Positions 1 through 10,516 of a DNA stretch of 64,000 nt are shown in pieces (within the stretch, counting starts at the first letter, position 1; each line of letters begins with the position of its first letter). Source of the stretch: Actinomyces dentalis DSM 19115 (lineage in GTDB: Bacteria; Actinomycetota; Actinomycetes; Actinomycetales; Actinomycetaceae); assembly GCF_000429225.1 (NCBI RefSeq), contig NZ_AUBL01000010.1, forward strand, positions 22,279 to 86,278, given 5' to 3'. The position numbers and the translations under genes were made by a program. Under the pieces are notes generated by a model. It searched no databases. It was not told the DNA's origin and saw only the letters and a list, made by a program, of their open reading frames with translations.

Positions 1-431
1 CAACCCAACAAAGGACCAAGCACCGCAGAACCAGAAGACACGAGAAGCACCGGACGGAAAAAACAACACCCGAAAACCCCCACCACAACAAGCAGCAGAA
101 GAAACCGGGCACAACCCGACCCCCACCACGGGAACCGGGCAACACGCGCACCCCCCGCCCGCCCCCCAACAAGCAAGGAAGCAAGACACTCAGGCGCGCG
201 CAGGCGCACCCCAGACCCGCCCCCCAACAAGAAGGAAGCAAGACACCCGGGCGCGCCAAACCCCGAACCCCGGAACCCCCCCAAACCCCCCACCAACCCC
301 AACAACAAGAACAAAAAAAACAAAAAAAAAAAAAAACCCAAAAACCCCAAAAAAAAACAACGAAAAGCCAGAACAACCCCCCAAAAAAGAGAGAAACCCC
401 AACCCCCCGCCAAAACCACGAACACAAAACA
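1..431 (-). other. pre-rRNA leader, almost free of A (16S gene off-window)
   Basis: Read on the minus strand this stretch is made of G, U and C only, with one A in 431 nt (the only plus-strand T is at 190). It follows tyrS, a sigma70-type promoter and a boxA/boxC-like motif, all pointing left. In mycobacteria an rRNA operon lies downstream of tyrS, and the pre-16S leader after boxC is rich in U and G. I infer that this is the 5' leader of an rRNA transcript whose 16S gene begins left of base 1. The minus-strand ORF over 190-432 is low-complexity Gly/Phe and is not a gene. Confidence 0.7.
161..246. repeat. imperfect direct repeat inside the rRNA leader
   Basis: Copy 1 at 161-189 and copy 2 at 219-246 share a segment that reads GCCCCCCAAC, then AAG, then AAGGAAGCAAGACAC. 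They differ by one inserted C. The spacing is 58 nt, and similarity continues a few bases further as GGGCGCGC-like sequence. Nothing suggests coding. It may be a duplication that lengthened the leader. Confidence 0.6.
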
Positions 432-432
432 T

Positions 433-462
433 GACACACTATCGAGATCTCAAACAACACAC
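433..462 (-). promoter_or_regulatory. boxA/boxC-like rRNA antitermination (nut) motif
   Basis: The minus strand reads TGTTGTTTGAGATCTCGATA followed by GTGTGTC. Actinobacterial rRNA leaders carry a very similar block, and in Mycobacterium tuberculosis the core GAACTCAATAG is the boxC site bound by NusA. Here the equivalent is GATCTCGATAG (439-449), with two changes. The U-rich TTGTTTGAG just before it matches the boxA region. Its position between the promoter and the U/G-rich leader fits a site that loads Nus factors on a nascent rRNA transcript. Confidence 0.6.
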
Positions 463-649
463 CCACCGGGACTCCACGATCCGCATCCGCGGACCGCCTC
501 CTCCCGGAAGCGCTCGAGGAGCATCGGTCAGCCGCACGTCCGAAGCAGATTCCGGACCGGAGCCGGCGGTAACCGGTCTCCTACGACTTTCCAGTCCTCG
601 GCCTCCGTCGGGTCATTGGATCTCTCCATCCCCGCTCGGGCCGGAGAGA

Positions 650-678
650 ACATTACGCACCGGTGGGGAGGCGGTCAA
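650..678 (-). promoter_or_regulatory. sigma70-type promoter for the rRNA operon
   Basis: On the minus strand TTGACC (678-673) and TAATGT (655-650) are separated by exactly 17 bp. The predicted start is near 643, about 180 nt upstream of the boxA/boxC motif. The -35 box begins eight bases after the tyrS terminator hairpin. Hexamers and spacing are good; promoter activity is inferred. Confidence 0.55.
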
Positions 679-685
679 ACCGAGA

Positions 686-754
686 GACGGTGAGCCCGCG
701 CACAATGCGGGCCCACCGTCCTGTCCGTCCTGTCCGGGGCGATTCTTCGCCCCG
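686..754 (-). terminator. two hairpins after tyrS
   Basis: Hairpin 1 at 737-754 has a perfect 7-bp stem (GGGGCGA/TCGCCCC) around a 4-nt loop. Hairpin 2 at 686-720 has a 14-bp stem with one mismatch around a 7-nt loop. There is no U-tract, which is common for actinobacterial terminators. They separate tyrS from the rRNA promoter at 650-678. Confidence 0.5.
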
Positions 755-762
755 GCGCCCCG

Positions 763-2043
763 TCAGGGCCGTCGCGCCACGGCCAGGGTGCGCCGGCCCT
801 TGCGGACCAGTACCACGCCGCCCGCCAGCAGCTGCTCCTGGGCGATCGGGGCGTCCTCGTCGAGCACCTTGACGTTGTTGAGGTAGGCGCCTCCGGCGGC
901 GACCGTCTTGCGGGCCGCGCCGCGGCCCCTCTCCAGACCCGCGCTCACGAGCAGGTCGACGATCGTGGATCTGCCCACCATCAGCTCCGCCGTCGGCAGG
1001 TCGGCGACCGCGGCCAGGAGCGTCGCCTCGTCGAGCTCGCCGAGGTCGCCGCGCCCCCACAGGGCGGCGGTGGCGGCCTGCGCCCGCGCCGTCGCCTCGG
1101 CCCCGTGGACCCAGGTGGTGACCTCGCGGGCCAGAACCCGCTGGGCCTCGCGGGCCCTGGGGTTCTGGGCCGTGGCCGCCTCGAGGCGCTCGATCTCGTC
1201 CCGGTCCAGGAAGGTGAAGATCTTCAGGAAGCGCACGACGTCGACGTCCTCGACCCGAAGCCAGAACTGGTAGAAGGCGTAGGGGCTGAGCATATCCGGG
1301 TCGAGCCAGACCGCCCCGCCCTCGGACTTGCCGAACTTGGTGCCGTCGGCCTTGGTGATCAGGGGGTTGGTCATGAGGTGGACGGAGGCGCCCTCCACCT
1401 TGTGGATGAGGTCCACACCCCCCACGAGATTGCCCCACTGGTCATTGCCGCCGATCTCGAGGGTGCAGCCGTAGCGGCGGAAGAGCTCGAGGTAGTCGTT
1501 GGCCTGGAGGATCTGGTAGCTGAACTCCGTGTAGGAGATGCCCTCGTCGCCGGCCAGCCGGCGGGCCACGACGTCCTTGGCGAGCATCGTGCCCATGCGG
1601 AAGTGCTTGCCGATGTCGCGCAGCAGGTCGATGGCGCCCAGGTCGCCGGTCCAGTCCAGGTTGTTGACGATGCGCGCCGGGTTGTCGCCCTCGAAGTCCA
1701 GGAGGTTCTCCAGCTGGGCCTGCAGGCTCCTGGCCCATCCGGCGACCACGTCCTTGGAGTTGAGTGGGCGCTCGCCCCTGGCCCTCGGGTCGCCGATGAG
1801 GCCGGTGGCGCCGCCGACCAGGGCCAGGGGATGGTGGCCCGCCATCTGGAGGTGGCGCATGACCTTGATGGCGACGAGGTGGCCGTGGTGCAGACTGGGC
1901 GCCGTGGGGTCGAAGCCGCAATAGAAGGTGAGCCGCCCCCCGGTGAGCGCCGCGCGGAGCTCGTCGATATCGGTGTGCTGGGCGATGAGGCCCCGCCACT
2001 GCAGCTCGTCCAGGATATCGGTCACGGTCCTGTCGCCTTCCAT
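763..2043 (-). CDS. tyrS: tyrosyl-tRNA synthetase
   Basis: Charges tRNA-Tyr with tyrosine in the cytoplasm. The 426 residues match the usual bacterial TyrS length. The class I signature appears as HHGH near residues 52-55, after GRLTFYCGFDPTAPSLH. The second ATP-binding signature is KFGKS near 236-240, the usual TyrRS replacement of KMSKS. An S4-type RNA-binding domain occupies the last ~70 residues. The ATG at 2043 keeps the typical N-terminus, with VTDILDELQWRGLIAQ starting at residue 7. It is the last protein gene of the arg side of the cluster and is followed by the rRNA promoter, an arrangement also known from mycobacterial rrnB. Confidence 0.97.
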   Translation of the reverse strand: MEGDRTVTDILDELQWRGLIAQHTDIDELRAALTGGRLTFYCGFDPTAPSLHHGHLVAIKVMRHLQMAGHHPLALVGGATGLIGDPRARGERPLNSKDVVAGWARSLQAQLENLLDFEGDNPARIVNNLDWTGDLGAIDLLRDIGKHFRMGTMLAKDVVARRLAGDEGISYTEFSYQILQANDYLELFRRYGCTLEIGGNDQWGNLVGGVDLIHKVEGASVHLMTNPLITKADGTKFGKSEGGAVWLDPDMLSPYAFYQFWLRVEDVDVVRFLKIFTFLDRDEIERLEAATAQNPRAREAQRVLAREVTTWVHGAEATARAQAATAALWGRGDLGELDEATLLAAVADLPTAELMVGRSTIVDLLVSAGLERGRGAARKTVAAGGAYLNNVKVLDEDAPIAQEQLLAGGVVLVRKGRRTLAVARRP

Positions 2044-2225
2044 GGGTCGGGCTCAGTGCCTCCCGCTGAGCTCGGGGCCGGGCGTGCCGCTCCGGCGCGG
2101 TTAGTGTGCCACGTCCGACGGCGCGGCTCCGGCCGTGTCCGCAGCATCGATGCGAGTCGGGCAAGCGGGTCGCGGCCGGGGCCCGCCGGCGAAGGACCGC
2201 CGACGCGGGCGGGAGCGGAAGCTGT

Positions 2226-2627
2226 TCAGGAGCTCGGCGCCCCGGGCGAGATCACCGGCAGGCCGACGACGGCGGCCGCCCGCCCCATGCGCTTGTCGTA
2301 GGTGACGATCGCCGTCGCGCCGCAGCGCAGGGCCGCGCACACGTGCAGCGCGTCCAGGGACCGCAGGTCCGGTCCGCCGATGAGCCCGGCCTCGCTGTAG
2401 AGGGAGGGCGGCATGTCGTAGATCGTCAGGGTCGCGAGGAATGTGCTGACCGCCTCCTGCGTGAGCAGCTCGTGGCGGTGGACCGCCCGACGCAACTCGG
2501 TCTCGAGCAGGAGTGCGCTGATGAGGTCCGGCCGATCGGCTCGCAGACGCTCGGTAAGCGCCGTGGACTCGGACTCCCGCTTGATGAGCTTCATCGCGGC
2601 CGAGGTGTCGAGGTACCACCTCTTCAT
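2226..2627 (-). CDS. PIN-domain toxin (VapC-like)
   Basis: A 133-residue PIN-domain ribonuclease, presumably the toxin of a type II toxin-antitoxin pair. The conserved acidic residues of the fold are visible: D7 in the opening YLDTSAA, E42 in LLETELRRA, D92 in SLDALHVCAAL and D111 in TYDKRM, which together would bind the metal. Length is normal for VapC. Its ATG overlaps the stop codon of the upstream antitoxin gene (ATGA), so the two are translationally coupled. The RNA target cannot be deduced. The pair sits between tyrS and the argH-side genes as a small accessory module. Confidence 0.9.
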   Translation of the reverse strand: MKRWYLDTSAAMKLIKRESESTALTERLRADRPDLISALLLETELRRAVHRHELLTQEAVSTFLATLTIYDMPPSLYSEAGLIGGPDLRSLDALHVCAALRCGATAIVTYDKRMGRAAAVVGLPVISPGAPSS

Positions 2628-2878
2628 CGGTCGTCCCGGATCGCGGCCATGGTGACCTCACTGGGCTCACCGGACGTGATCCACGGAAGGTCCAGTTCCC
2701 AGATCGACCGGGTGGCGGGCCTGATGCACCTCAGGTCCGAATCATCCGACAGGGGCACCAGGCGCGCCACGGGAACCCCCCGACGGGTCACCTCGAGCAC
2801 CTCGCCCGCCTCGACGCGGCGCAGCACGGCCCCGCTGTCGTTCCTCATCTCCCGCTGACTGATCTGTGCAATAGTCAT
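2624..2878 (-). CDS. Phd/YefM-type antitoxin
   Basis: An 84-residue antitoxin. The N-terminal half, MTIAQISQREMRNDSG then AVLRRVEAGEVLEVTRRG and VPVARLVPL, is the Phd/YefM DNA-binding fold. The C-terminal half (residues ~50-84, acidic and Trp-rich) would wrap the toxin. It precedes the PIN toxin with a 4-nt ATGA overlap, the classical antitoxin-first order that allows autorepression. The ATG at 2878 was chosen because the family sequence begins there; upstream in-frame residues do not resemble the family. There is no Shine-Dalgarno sequence, which fits leaderless translation. Confidence 0.9.
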   Translation of the reverse strand: MTIAQISQREMRNDSGAVLRRVEAGEVLEVTRRGVPVARLVPLSDDSDLRCIRPATRSIWELDLPWITSGEPSEVTMAAIRDDR

Positions 2879-2884
2879 GCACCA

Positions 2885-2890
2885 AGTGTA
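2885..2890 (-). promoter_or_regulatory. -10 box of the toxin-antitoxin operon
   Basis: The minus strand has TACACT at 2890-2885, six bases upstream of the antitoxin ATG at 2878. Transcription would start at or within a base or two of the ATG, giving a leaderless mRNA. A weak TCGACC -35 lies about 18 bp further upstream. Short GTAG-type repeats overlap the promoter and could be the operator. Confidence 0.4.
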
Positions 2891-3048
2891 GCGTGGCGTA
2901 GCATCCATGGTCGAGGGCGGTGGCCGAGAACACTTTCGGACCCCGATCTCCCCCGCCGTTCCCGGCGCGATCCCGCTCATCCGCGCGGGCCGGGCGTCGC
3001 CTCCCGGCCCCTCGTGGTGAGAGAACGGAGGGGCGCCGCCCGTTCGCG

Positions 3049-3669
3049 TCAGGCCGCCCCGGGCCGGTCCCAGGTCAGGCGGTAGCGCCAGTACATGCGC
3101 CGCCGCAAGCGGCAGCCGGGCAGGACGCGCGCCGCGACGGCGCGGATCTCGCGCAGCGACTCGCGCGGCGGCGCGACGGGCACCCCGATGTCCCGCACCT
3201 CCCGGTGCCACCGGCTCGCGACCCAGTTGGGGAGGACGCTCAGGGCGCTCAGCGCCCGGTCCCCCAGGCCCTCGTCCGCGGCGAGCCCGACGACGCACAG
3301 CCGTCCGCCCGGCGCCACGAATCCGGACAGCGCCCTGAGCCCCTCCTCCAGCGGCAGGTGGTGGAGCACCGCCACGCAGGTGACGGTCCGGAAGACGCCG
3401 ACTTCGCCGCGCAGCGCCGGGTCGAGGGCATCGGCCCGGCGCACGACGGCGCCCCGGACACCCGCCAGGCGCGCCCGGGCGCGCTCGACGGTCGCGGGAT
3501 CCGCCTCGATGCCGACCGCCTCCTCGCACACCGCCGCGAGCCGCTGAACCAGCAGTCCCTCCCCGCAGCCGACGTCGAGGGCCCGCCCGCCGCGCCGCGC
3601 GGCGTCGGCCACGAACTCGTCGTGGAAGGCCGAGTTGTGGTTCCAGTAGGTCGCGCTCGTCCCGCTCAC
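3049..3669 (-). CDS. class I SAM-dependent methyltransferase
   Basis: A 206-residue protein with the Rossmann-type methyltransferase fold. Motif I, RALDVGCGEGLL, is near residues 29-40; an acidic residue ends strand 2 (GIEAD, 53-57); and a VLHHLPLEEGLRAL segment follows at 101-113, as in small-molecule methyltransferases of the UbiE/Methyltransf_11 type. The substrate is unknown. The start is the GTG at 3669, which overlaps the stop of the glycosylase gene (GTGA) and opens the family-like sequence SGTSATYWNHN. The longer open frame upstream is the shadow of the glycosylase gene. It is the third gene of an argH-mpg-methyltransferase unit. Confidence 0.85.
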   Translation of the reverse strand: MSGTSATYWNHNSAFHDEFVADAARRGGRALDVGCGEGLLVQRLAAVCEEAVGIEADPATVERARARLAGVRGAVVRRADALDPALRGEVGVFRTVTCVAVLHHLPLEEGLRALSGFVAPGGRLCVVGLAADEGLGDRALSALSVLPNWVASRWHREVRDIGVPVAPPRESLREIRAVAARVLPGCRLRRRMYWRYRLTWDRPGAA

Positions 3670-4346
3670 CGGGCCCTCCTGCGCCGGGGCGCGGCGGCCC
3701 TGTAGGGGGAGACGGTCGGCTCGCCGTCGATCCAGAAGCGCCAGGGGAAGGCCGCGCCGCCGCCGGGCCCGGCCACGCCCGTGCGCGGGCCGGTGCGGAT
3801 GAGCGAGTCGGCCACGGGCGCATCGGGCAGCGCGAGGCTCAGGCGGGCGCCCCGCTCCCCCAGGCGGACCCCGTCGTCGTCCCGGGTCAGGCCCAGGGCC
3901 CGGCACAGGCGGGCCGGTCCGCGGGCCAGGTCACGGTCGGCCCTGGCGGCGGGCCGACGGCGCCGGGCCAGGTCCGCCCCCGCGGTCACCTCGCCCGCGC
4001 GCAGGAGCACGGCCCGCGACAGCCCCTCGGGCCCGCACACGATATTGGCGCAGTGATGCATGCCGTAGGTGAAGTAGACGTAGACCGCCCCGGCCGCCTC
4101 GAACATCGTCGCATTACGGGCGGTGCGGCCGCGGAAGGCGTGAGAGCCGGGGTCCTCCTCCCCGCGGTACGCCTCCACCTCGGTGAGCCGCACGGCGACC
4201 GCGCCCTCGGAGTCCTGCGCCCGCAGGACCGCCCCCAGCAGGCGGGGGCACACCTCCAGCGGGTCGCCAGCGAGGAGGTCGAGGACCTCCCCCAGGGCGT
4301 TCGGCGCACCGGCGGGGGCGGGTCCGGCGCCCCGGGGCGCTGTCAC
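3666..4346 (-). CDS. DNA-3-methyladenine glycosylase (AAG/Mpg family)
   Basis: Excises alkylated purines in base-excision repair. The 226 residues contain the AAG-family blocks: RLTEVEAYRGEEDPGSHAF near 54-72, with the catalytic Glu at about 58; RGRTARNATMF; and YVYFTYGMHHCANIV near 89-103. Family length is about 190-230. The start is GTG at 4346, one base after the argH stop, so it is probably translated by coupling to argH. It is followed by the GTGA-overlapping methyltransferase gene. The Arg-rich C-terminus looks disordered. Confidence 0.93.
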   Translation of the reverse strand: MTAPRGAGPAPAGAPNALGEVLDLLAGDPLEVCPRLLGAVLRAQDSEGAVAVRLTEVEAYRGEEDPGSHAFRGRTARNATMFEAAGAVYVYFTYGMHHCANIVCGPEGLSRAVLLRAGEVTAGADLARRRRPAARADRDLARGPARLCRALGLTRDDDGVRLGERGARLSLALPDAPVADSLIRTGPRTGVAGPGGGAAFPWRFWIDGEPTVSPYRAAAPRRRRAR

Positions 4347-4347
4347 G

Positions 4348-6929
<2,582 letters not shown>

Positions 6930-6964
6930 CTTCACGCCGCCCGTACCGGCGCCGCCCTGAGGAT

Positions 6965-6999
6965 CGGCGCGCCGGGCGGGCATCGGGCCCGGCGCGCCG
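6965..6999. terminator. bidirectional terminator hairpin
   Basis: Perfect 13-bp inverted repeat (CGGCGCGCCGGGC at 6965-6977 and its complement at 6987-6999) with a 9-nt loop. It lies between the convergent FNT channel gene and the O-antigen-ligase-like gene, so it can stop transcription from both sides. Confidence 0.65.
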
Positions 7000-7000
7000 G

Positions 7001-8356
7001 TCACCGCCCCCGCGGGGTGAGCGGACTCGCCCAGGGCTCACTGCGCTCGAGCTCGATCATGCGGTGCAGCCCGAACCAGGTCTCCAGGGCGCACACCACC
7101 ACCCAGTTGCCCTCGCTCAGCAGCCGCGACTCGGTGAAGGACTGCACGACCAGCGCCGTCATGAGCAGCGCCGGCAGGAGCACGGAGGCGTCGAAGTCGA
7201 GATGGTCCGTGGCGAGGCGGAAGGACCGGTAGACGAGCGTCACCACGAGGACGGCGATGAGCGCGCCGCCGACGACCCCCGTCTGGAAGAGCGCCTCGAC
7301 ATAGGCGTTGTGGGCGCTCATCGTGGGCGTCCCGTCGGGGCGGACGACGAGCGTGCGGAACAGGGGCATCCACGGGGGCCAGTACATGATCCAGCCCCAG
7401 CCGAGAATGGTGTGCTGCTCCCACAGGTCCATCACCCTCGTCCAGATCTCCCACCGGCCGCTCAGGTCCGAGCTGCGGCCCAGCAGGTCCGTCACCTGCG
7501 AGTGCAGGCCGAGACCGGCGGCGGCCAGGGCGACGCCCAGTGACAGGGCGACGCCGCTGACGAGCCGTCTGCGGGCGACGGGGACGTGGCGCATGAGCCA
7601 CAGGACGGCGGTGATGACGACGCAGACGACGACGGCGACCAGGACCGTGGCGGAGGCGGTCAGGGCCAGGACGAGGGCCGACAGGCCCGACCACACGACG
7701 AGGCCGAAGGGGCGCACGCGCCGGTCCGCCCACCTGACCGCCGTGCACAGGAGGGTGAGCAGGGCGATGAAGGCGAGCGGGTTGCGGTTGCCGACAATGC
7801 CCTGGATCGGTCCGCCGTGCAGGATCTCGCCGTTGACCCAGTAGTAGGAGATGGGCACCGCCTTCCAGTCCTGCATGTACACGGGGATCAGGGGACGGCG
7901 CAGGACGAGGCCGACGTAGAGCTCCAGCAGGATACTCAGCACGAGGATCGCCTCCAGGGCCCGGCTGAGGGCGTCCGTCATCTCCCGCAGGGACAGGCCG
8001 CAGGCCAGTAGGACGCCGACCGCGGTGGTGGCCAGCATGAGGGCGCCGGCGAGGGCCGTCGCAGCCGGGTACTGGGACCACAGGACGCTGGCCAGGCACA
8101 GCGCCGTGTAGGCGCCGGTGAGGGGCGGCAGCGCCCGCCGGGGCACGCGGTGCCCCTCGTGGAGGAAGACGAGGAGCAGGATGACTTCGCTGATGGCGGC
8201 GATGAGCCCGAAGGCCCACCAGCCGACCGCATTGCGCACGCCCTGACCGGCGAAGGTGAGGAAGAACGCCCACGTCCCCAGGGCGGGCAGAAGCCGGCGC
8301 CTGGATCCGCCGACGGTCCTTCTGCGCGCCCGATCGGCCGTAATCGGGTCTCTCAT
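7001..8356 (-). CDS. O-antigen ligase/Wzy-like polymerase, membrane protein
   Basis: A 451-residue polytopic membrane protein with about ten hydrophobic segments and the Wzy_C/O-antigen-ligase domain. The periplasmic-loop hallmark runs from LLGRSSDLSGRWEIWTRV through HTILGWGWIMYW to SAHNAYVEALFQTGVVGG (roughly residues 295-390). Such proteins join or polymerise lipid-linked glycans at the outer face of the membrane. In a Gram-positive cell the product would be a surface polysaccharide or glycoprotein glycan. The start at 8356 is set by a strong AGGAGGT four bases upstream. No glycosyltransferases flank it, so the substrate is open. Confidence 0.85.
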   Translation of the reverse strand: MRDPITADRARRRTVGGSRRRLLPALGTWAFFLTFAGQGVRNAVGWWAFGLIAAISEVILLLVFLHEGHRVPRRALPPLTGAYTALCLASVLWSQYPAATALAGALMLATTAVGVLLACGLSLREMTDALSRALEAILVLSILLELYVGLVLRRPLIPVYMQDWKAVPISYYWVNGEILHGGPIQGIVGNRNPLAFIALLTLLCTAVRWADRRVRPFGLVVWSGLSALVLALTASATVLVAVVVCVVITAVLWLMRHVPVARRRLVSGVALSLGVALAAAGLGLHSQVTDLLGRSSDLSGRWEIWTRVMDLWEQHTILGWGWIMYWPPWMPLFRTLVVRPDGTPTMSAHNAYVEALFQTGVVGGALIAVLVVTLVYRSFRLATDHLDFDASVLLPALLMTALVVQSFTESRLLSEGNWVVVCALETWFGLHRMIELERSEPWASPLTPRGR

Positions 8357-8463
8357 ACCACCTCCTGCGGACGGGGACGATTCGCCACGGCCTTCCTCCC
8401 GCGAGCGGGTTCGACCACGGCGGGAGGCACGGGTGTCAACCGAAACGATCCACGCATAATGAA

Positions 8464-8472
8464 AACTTAGCA
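8464..8472 (-). promoter_or_regulatory. extended -10 promoter of the O-antigen-ligase-like gene
   Basis: The minus strand has TGCTAAGTT, an extended -10 (TGn followed by TAAGTT). It implies a start near 8457 and a leader of about 100 nt. A TTGACA at 8439-8434 lies downstream of this site and has no good -10 partner. Confidence 0.35.
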
Positions 8473-8559
8473 TCTGCCCGCGCCCCTCACGTCAGTTGCC
8501 GCAACGCAACCGGCAATGAGTGCGCGACCCGCGCCCGAGGATATACGGCCCGGCAATGG

Positions 8560-8595
8560 ATCAGCCCCCGTGGCGCCGTGTCCACGGGGGCTGAT
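8560..8595 (-). terminator. terminator after argG
   Basis: Perfect 14-bp stem (ATCAGCCCCCGTGG at 8560-8573 and its complement at 8582-8595) with an 8-nt loop, 42 bases past the argG stop. There is no U-tract. It would end the argCJBDRG transcript before the O-antigen-ligase-like gene. Confidence 0.65.
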
Positions 8596-8637
8596 GACGT
8601 CGGCCGGGTTCGACCCGGCCGGAGGCGGCGGGCCGGC

Positions 8638-9861
8638 TCAGAAGCCGACTCCATTGCCCTCGCGCACGTCGCGGGCGGCCGCGAGCTTGGACTGCATGCC
8701 GTAGATCTCGATGAAGCCGCGCGAGGAGGACTGATCGAAGGTGTCGCCGGTCTCGTAGGTCGCCAGGTTGAAGTCGTACAGGCCGGTGCCGGTGCGGCGC
8801 CCGTCGACGGTGGCCCGCCCGCCGTGCAGAACCATGCGGATATCGCCGGAGACGTACTTCTGGGTGTCCTCGATGAAGGCGTCCATGGAGCGCTTGAGCG
8901 GGGAGTACCACTGGGCCTCGTAGACGAGATCGCTCCAGGCCTGCTCCATCTGCCTCTTGTAGCGGCGCTGGAGGCGCTCCAGGGTCACCGCCTCCAGGGC
9001 CCGGTGGGCCTCGATGAGGGTCACGGCGCCGGGGGCCTCGTAGATCTCGCGCGACTTAATGCCCACGAGGCGGTCCTCGACCATATCGATGCGCCCCACG
9101 CCCTGGGCGCCGGCGCGCCGGTTGAGCTCCTGAACGGCCTCCAGCGGGGTGACGTCCCGCCCGTCGATGGCCACCGGGATCCCCTTGGCGAAGGTGATGA
9201 TCACCTCGTCGGGCAGCGGCGGGTAGGTGGGGTCGTCGGTGTAGACGTAGACGTCCTTGGTGGGGGCGTTCCACAGGTCCTCCAGGAACCCGGTCTCAAC
9301 GGCCCGGCCCCACACGTTCTGGTCGATGGAGAAGGGGTTGTGCTTGGTGGTCTCGATGGGCAGGTGGTGCTTCTCGGCGTAGTCGATGGCCACGTCGCGG
9401 GTCAGCGCCAGGTCGCGCACCGGCGAGATGCAGTCCATGTCCGGGGCCATGGAGGTGATGGCCACCTCGAAGCGGACCTGGTCGTTGCCCTTGCCGGTGC
9501 AGCCGTGGGCCACCGTGGAGGCGCCGAACTCGCGCGCCGCCCGCACCAGGTGCTTGGCGATGAGCGGGCGGGACAGGGCGGACACGAGCGGGTACACGCC
9601 CTCGTACAGGGCGTTGGCCTTGAGCGCCGGCATGCAGTACTCGGCGGCGAACTCCTCGCGGGCGTCGGCCACGTAGGCCTCGACGGCGCCGCAGTCCAGG
9701 GCCCGTCGGCGGATGACCTCCAGGTCCTCCCCGCCCTGGCCGACGTCGACGGCCACGGTGATGACCTCCCGGCCGGTGGCCTCCCCGATCCAGCCGATGG
9801 CCACGGAGGTGTCGAGGCCCCCGGAGTAGGCGAGGACGACGCGGTCCTTGTGCTCGCTCAT
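8638..9861 (-). CDS. argG: argininosuccinate synthase
   Basis: Joins citrulline and aspartate with ATP to give argininosuccinate. The N-type ATP pyrophosphatase loop [10 protein letters not shown] lies at residues 10-19, and the family blocks [19 protein letters not shown] and [14 protein letters not shown] follow. The length of 407 residues is typical. The ATG at 9861 is preceded by the purine-rich AAGAAAAGAGAAC; the upstream open frame is spurious. It is the last gene of the argCJBDRG run, 109 bases after argR, and is followed by a strong hairpin. Confidence 0.97.
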   Translation of the reverse strand: MSEHKDRVVLAYSGGLDTSVAIGWIGEATGREVITVAVDVGQGGEDLEVIRRRALDCGAVEAYVADAREEFAAEYCMPALKANALYEGVYPLVSALSRPLIAKHLVRAAREFGASTVAHGCTGKGNDQVRFEVAITSMAPDMDCISPVRDLALTRDVAIDYAEKHHLPIETTKHNPFSIDQNVWGRAVETGFLEDLWNAPTKDVYVYTDDPTYPPLPDEVIITFAKGIPVAIDGRDVTPLEAVQELNRRAGAQGVGRIDMVEDRLVGIKSREIYEAPGAVTLIEAHRALEAVTLERLQRRYKRQMEQAWSDLVYEAQWYSPLKRSMDAFIEDTQKYVSGDIRMVLHGGRATVDGRRTGTGLYDFNLATYETGDTFDQSSSRGFIEIYGMQSKLAAARDVREGNGVGF

Positions 9862-9970
9862 GTGTTCTCTTTTCTTGTCATGGCGCCCGTGCCCGGGACG
9901 GATCGTCCGGGGCCGACGGCGTGGGGGATGCGGATGGGAGACGAGCGGAGTGGGGCCCCGCCCGGAGGAT

Positions 9971-10516
9971 TCAGTGGCGCGCGGCCGGGTCCGCCAGGGC
10001 GAGCAGGTGCGCCGCGACGTCGGCGGTGACATCCTGCGTCCGGGTGATGACGAGCACGGTGTCGTCCCCGGCGATGCAGCCCAGGACCCCGGGCAGCATG
10101 GCGTCGTCGACGGCGCTGGCCAGCAGCTGGGCCGCGCCGGCGGGGGTGCGCAGCACGAGCTGCTGCCCGGCCCACTCGGCCGTGACGAGCAGGTCCGCGC
10201 ACCAGCGCGCCAGGCGCGTCGTGGTGTGCTCGGCCAGGGAGCCGCCGGGGGGCGAGCCGACGTGGACCTGGCCGGGGGCGCCCGCCTCGGGGATGGCGTA
10301 GACCTGGGCCCCCCCGGCGGAGCGGATCTTGGTGGCCCGCAGTTCGACGAGGTCCCGCGACAGGGTCGCCTGCGTCGTGCTCATGCCCCGCGCGGCGAGC
10401 GCCTCGCGCAGCTCGGCCTGGGAGCGGATGCGCTCCTTGGCCAGGATCCGCGTGATGAGCGCGTGGCGGGCCGCCTTGGTCTGCGGGGCCGCGTAGGTGG
10501 AGTCGTGGTCGGTCAT
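9971..10516 (-). CDS. argR: arginine repressor
   Basis: Hexameric arginine-dependent repressor and activator of arginine genes. The N-terminal winged helix reads [18 protein letters not shown] then [19 protein letters not shown] (residues ~28-65). The C-terminal oligomerisation and arginine-binding domain ends with [15 protein letters not shown] (~134-150). Length 181 is slightly above the usual 150-170 because of an N-terminal tail. Its ATG overlaps the argD stop (ATGA). In most actinobacterial arg operons argF stands between argD and argR, but here the two genes overlap directly. Confidence 0.96.
   Translation of the reverse strand: MTDHDSTYAAPQTKAARHALITRILAKERIRSQAELREALAARGMSTTQATLSRDLVELRATKIRSAGGAQVYAIPEAGAPGQVHVGSPPGGSLAEHTTTRLARWCADLLVTAEWAGQQLVLRTPAGAAQLLASAVDDAMLPGVLGCIAGDDTVLVITRTQDVTADVAAHLLALADPAARH

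Noticed and set aside
190-432. Gly/Phe-rich open frame on the minus strand at the left edge
   Set aside because: It is a by-product of the A-less composition (no TAA/TAG/TGA possible). No family resemblance and no ribosome site.
1105-2301. Long plus-strand open frame opposite tyrS
   Set aside because: GC-driven antisense shadow; composition Val/Gly/Asp/Glu-rich with no domain, while the opposite strand is a clear tyrosyl-tRNA synthetase.
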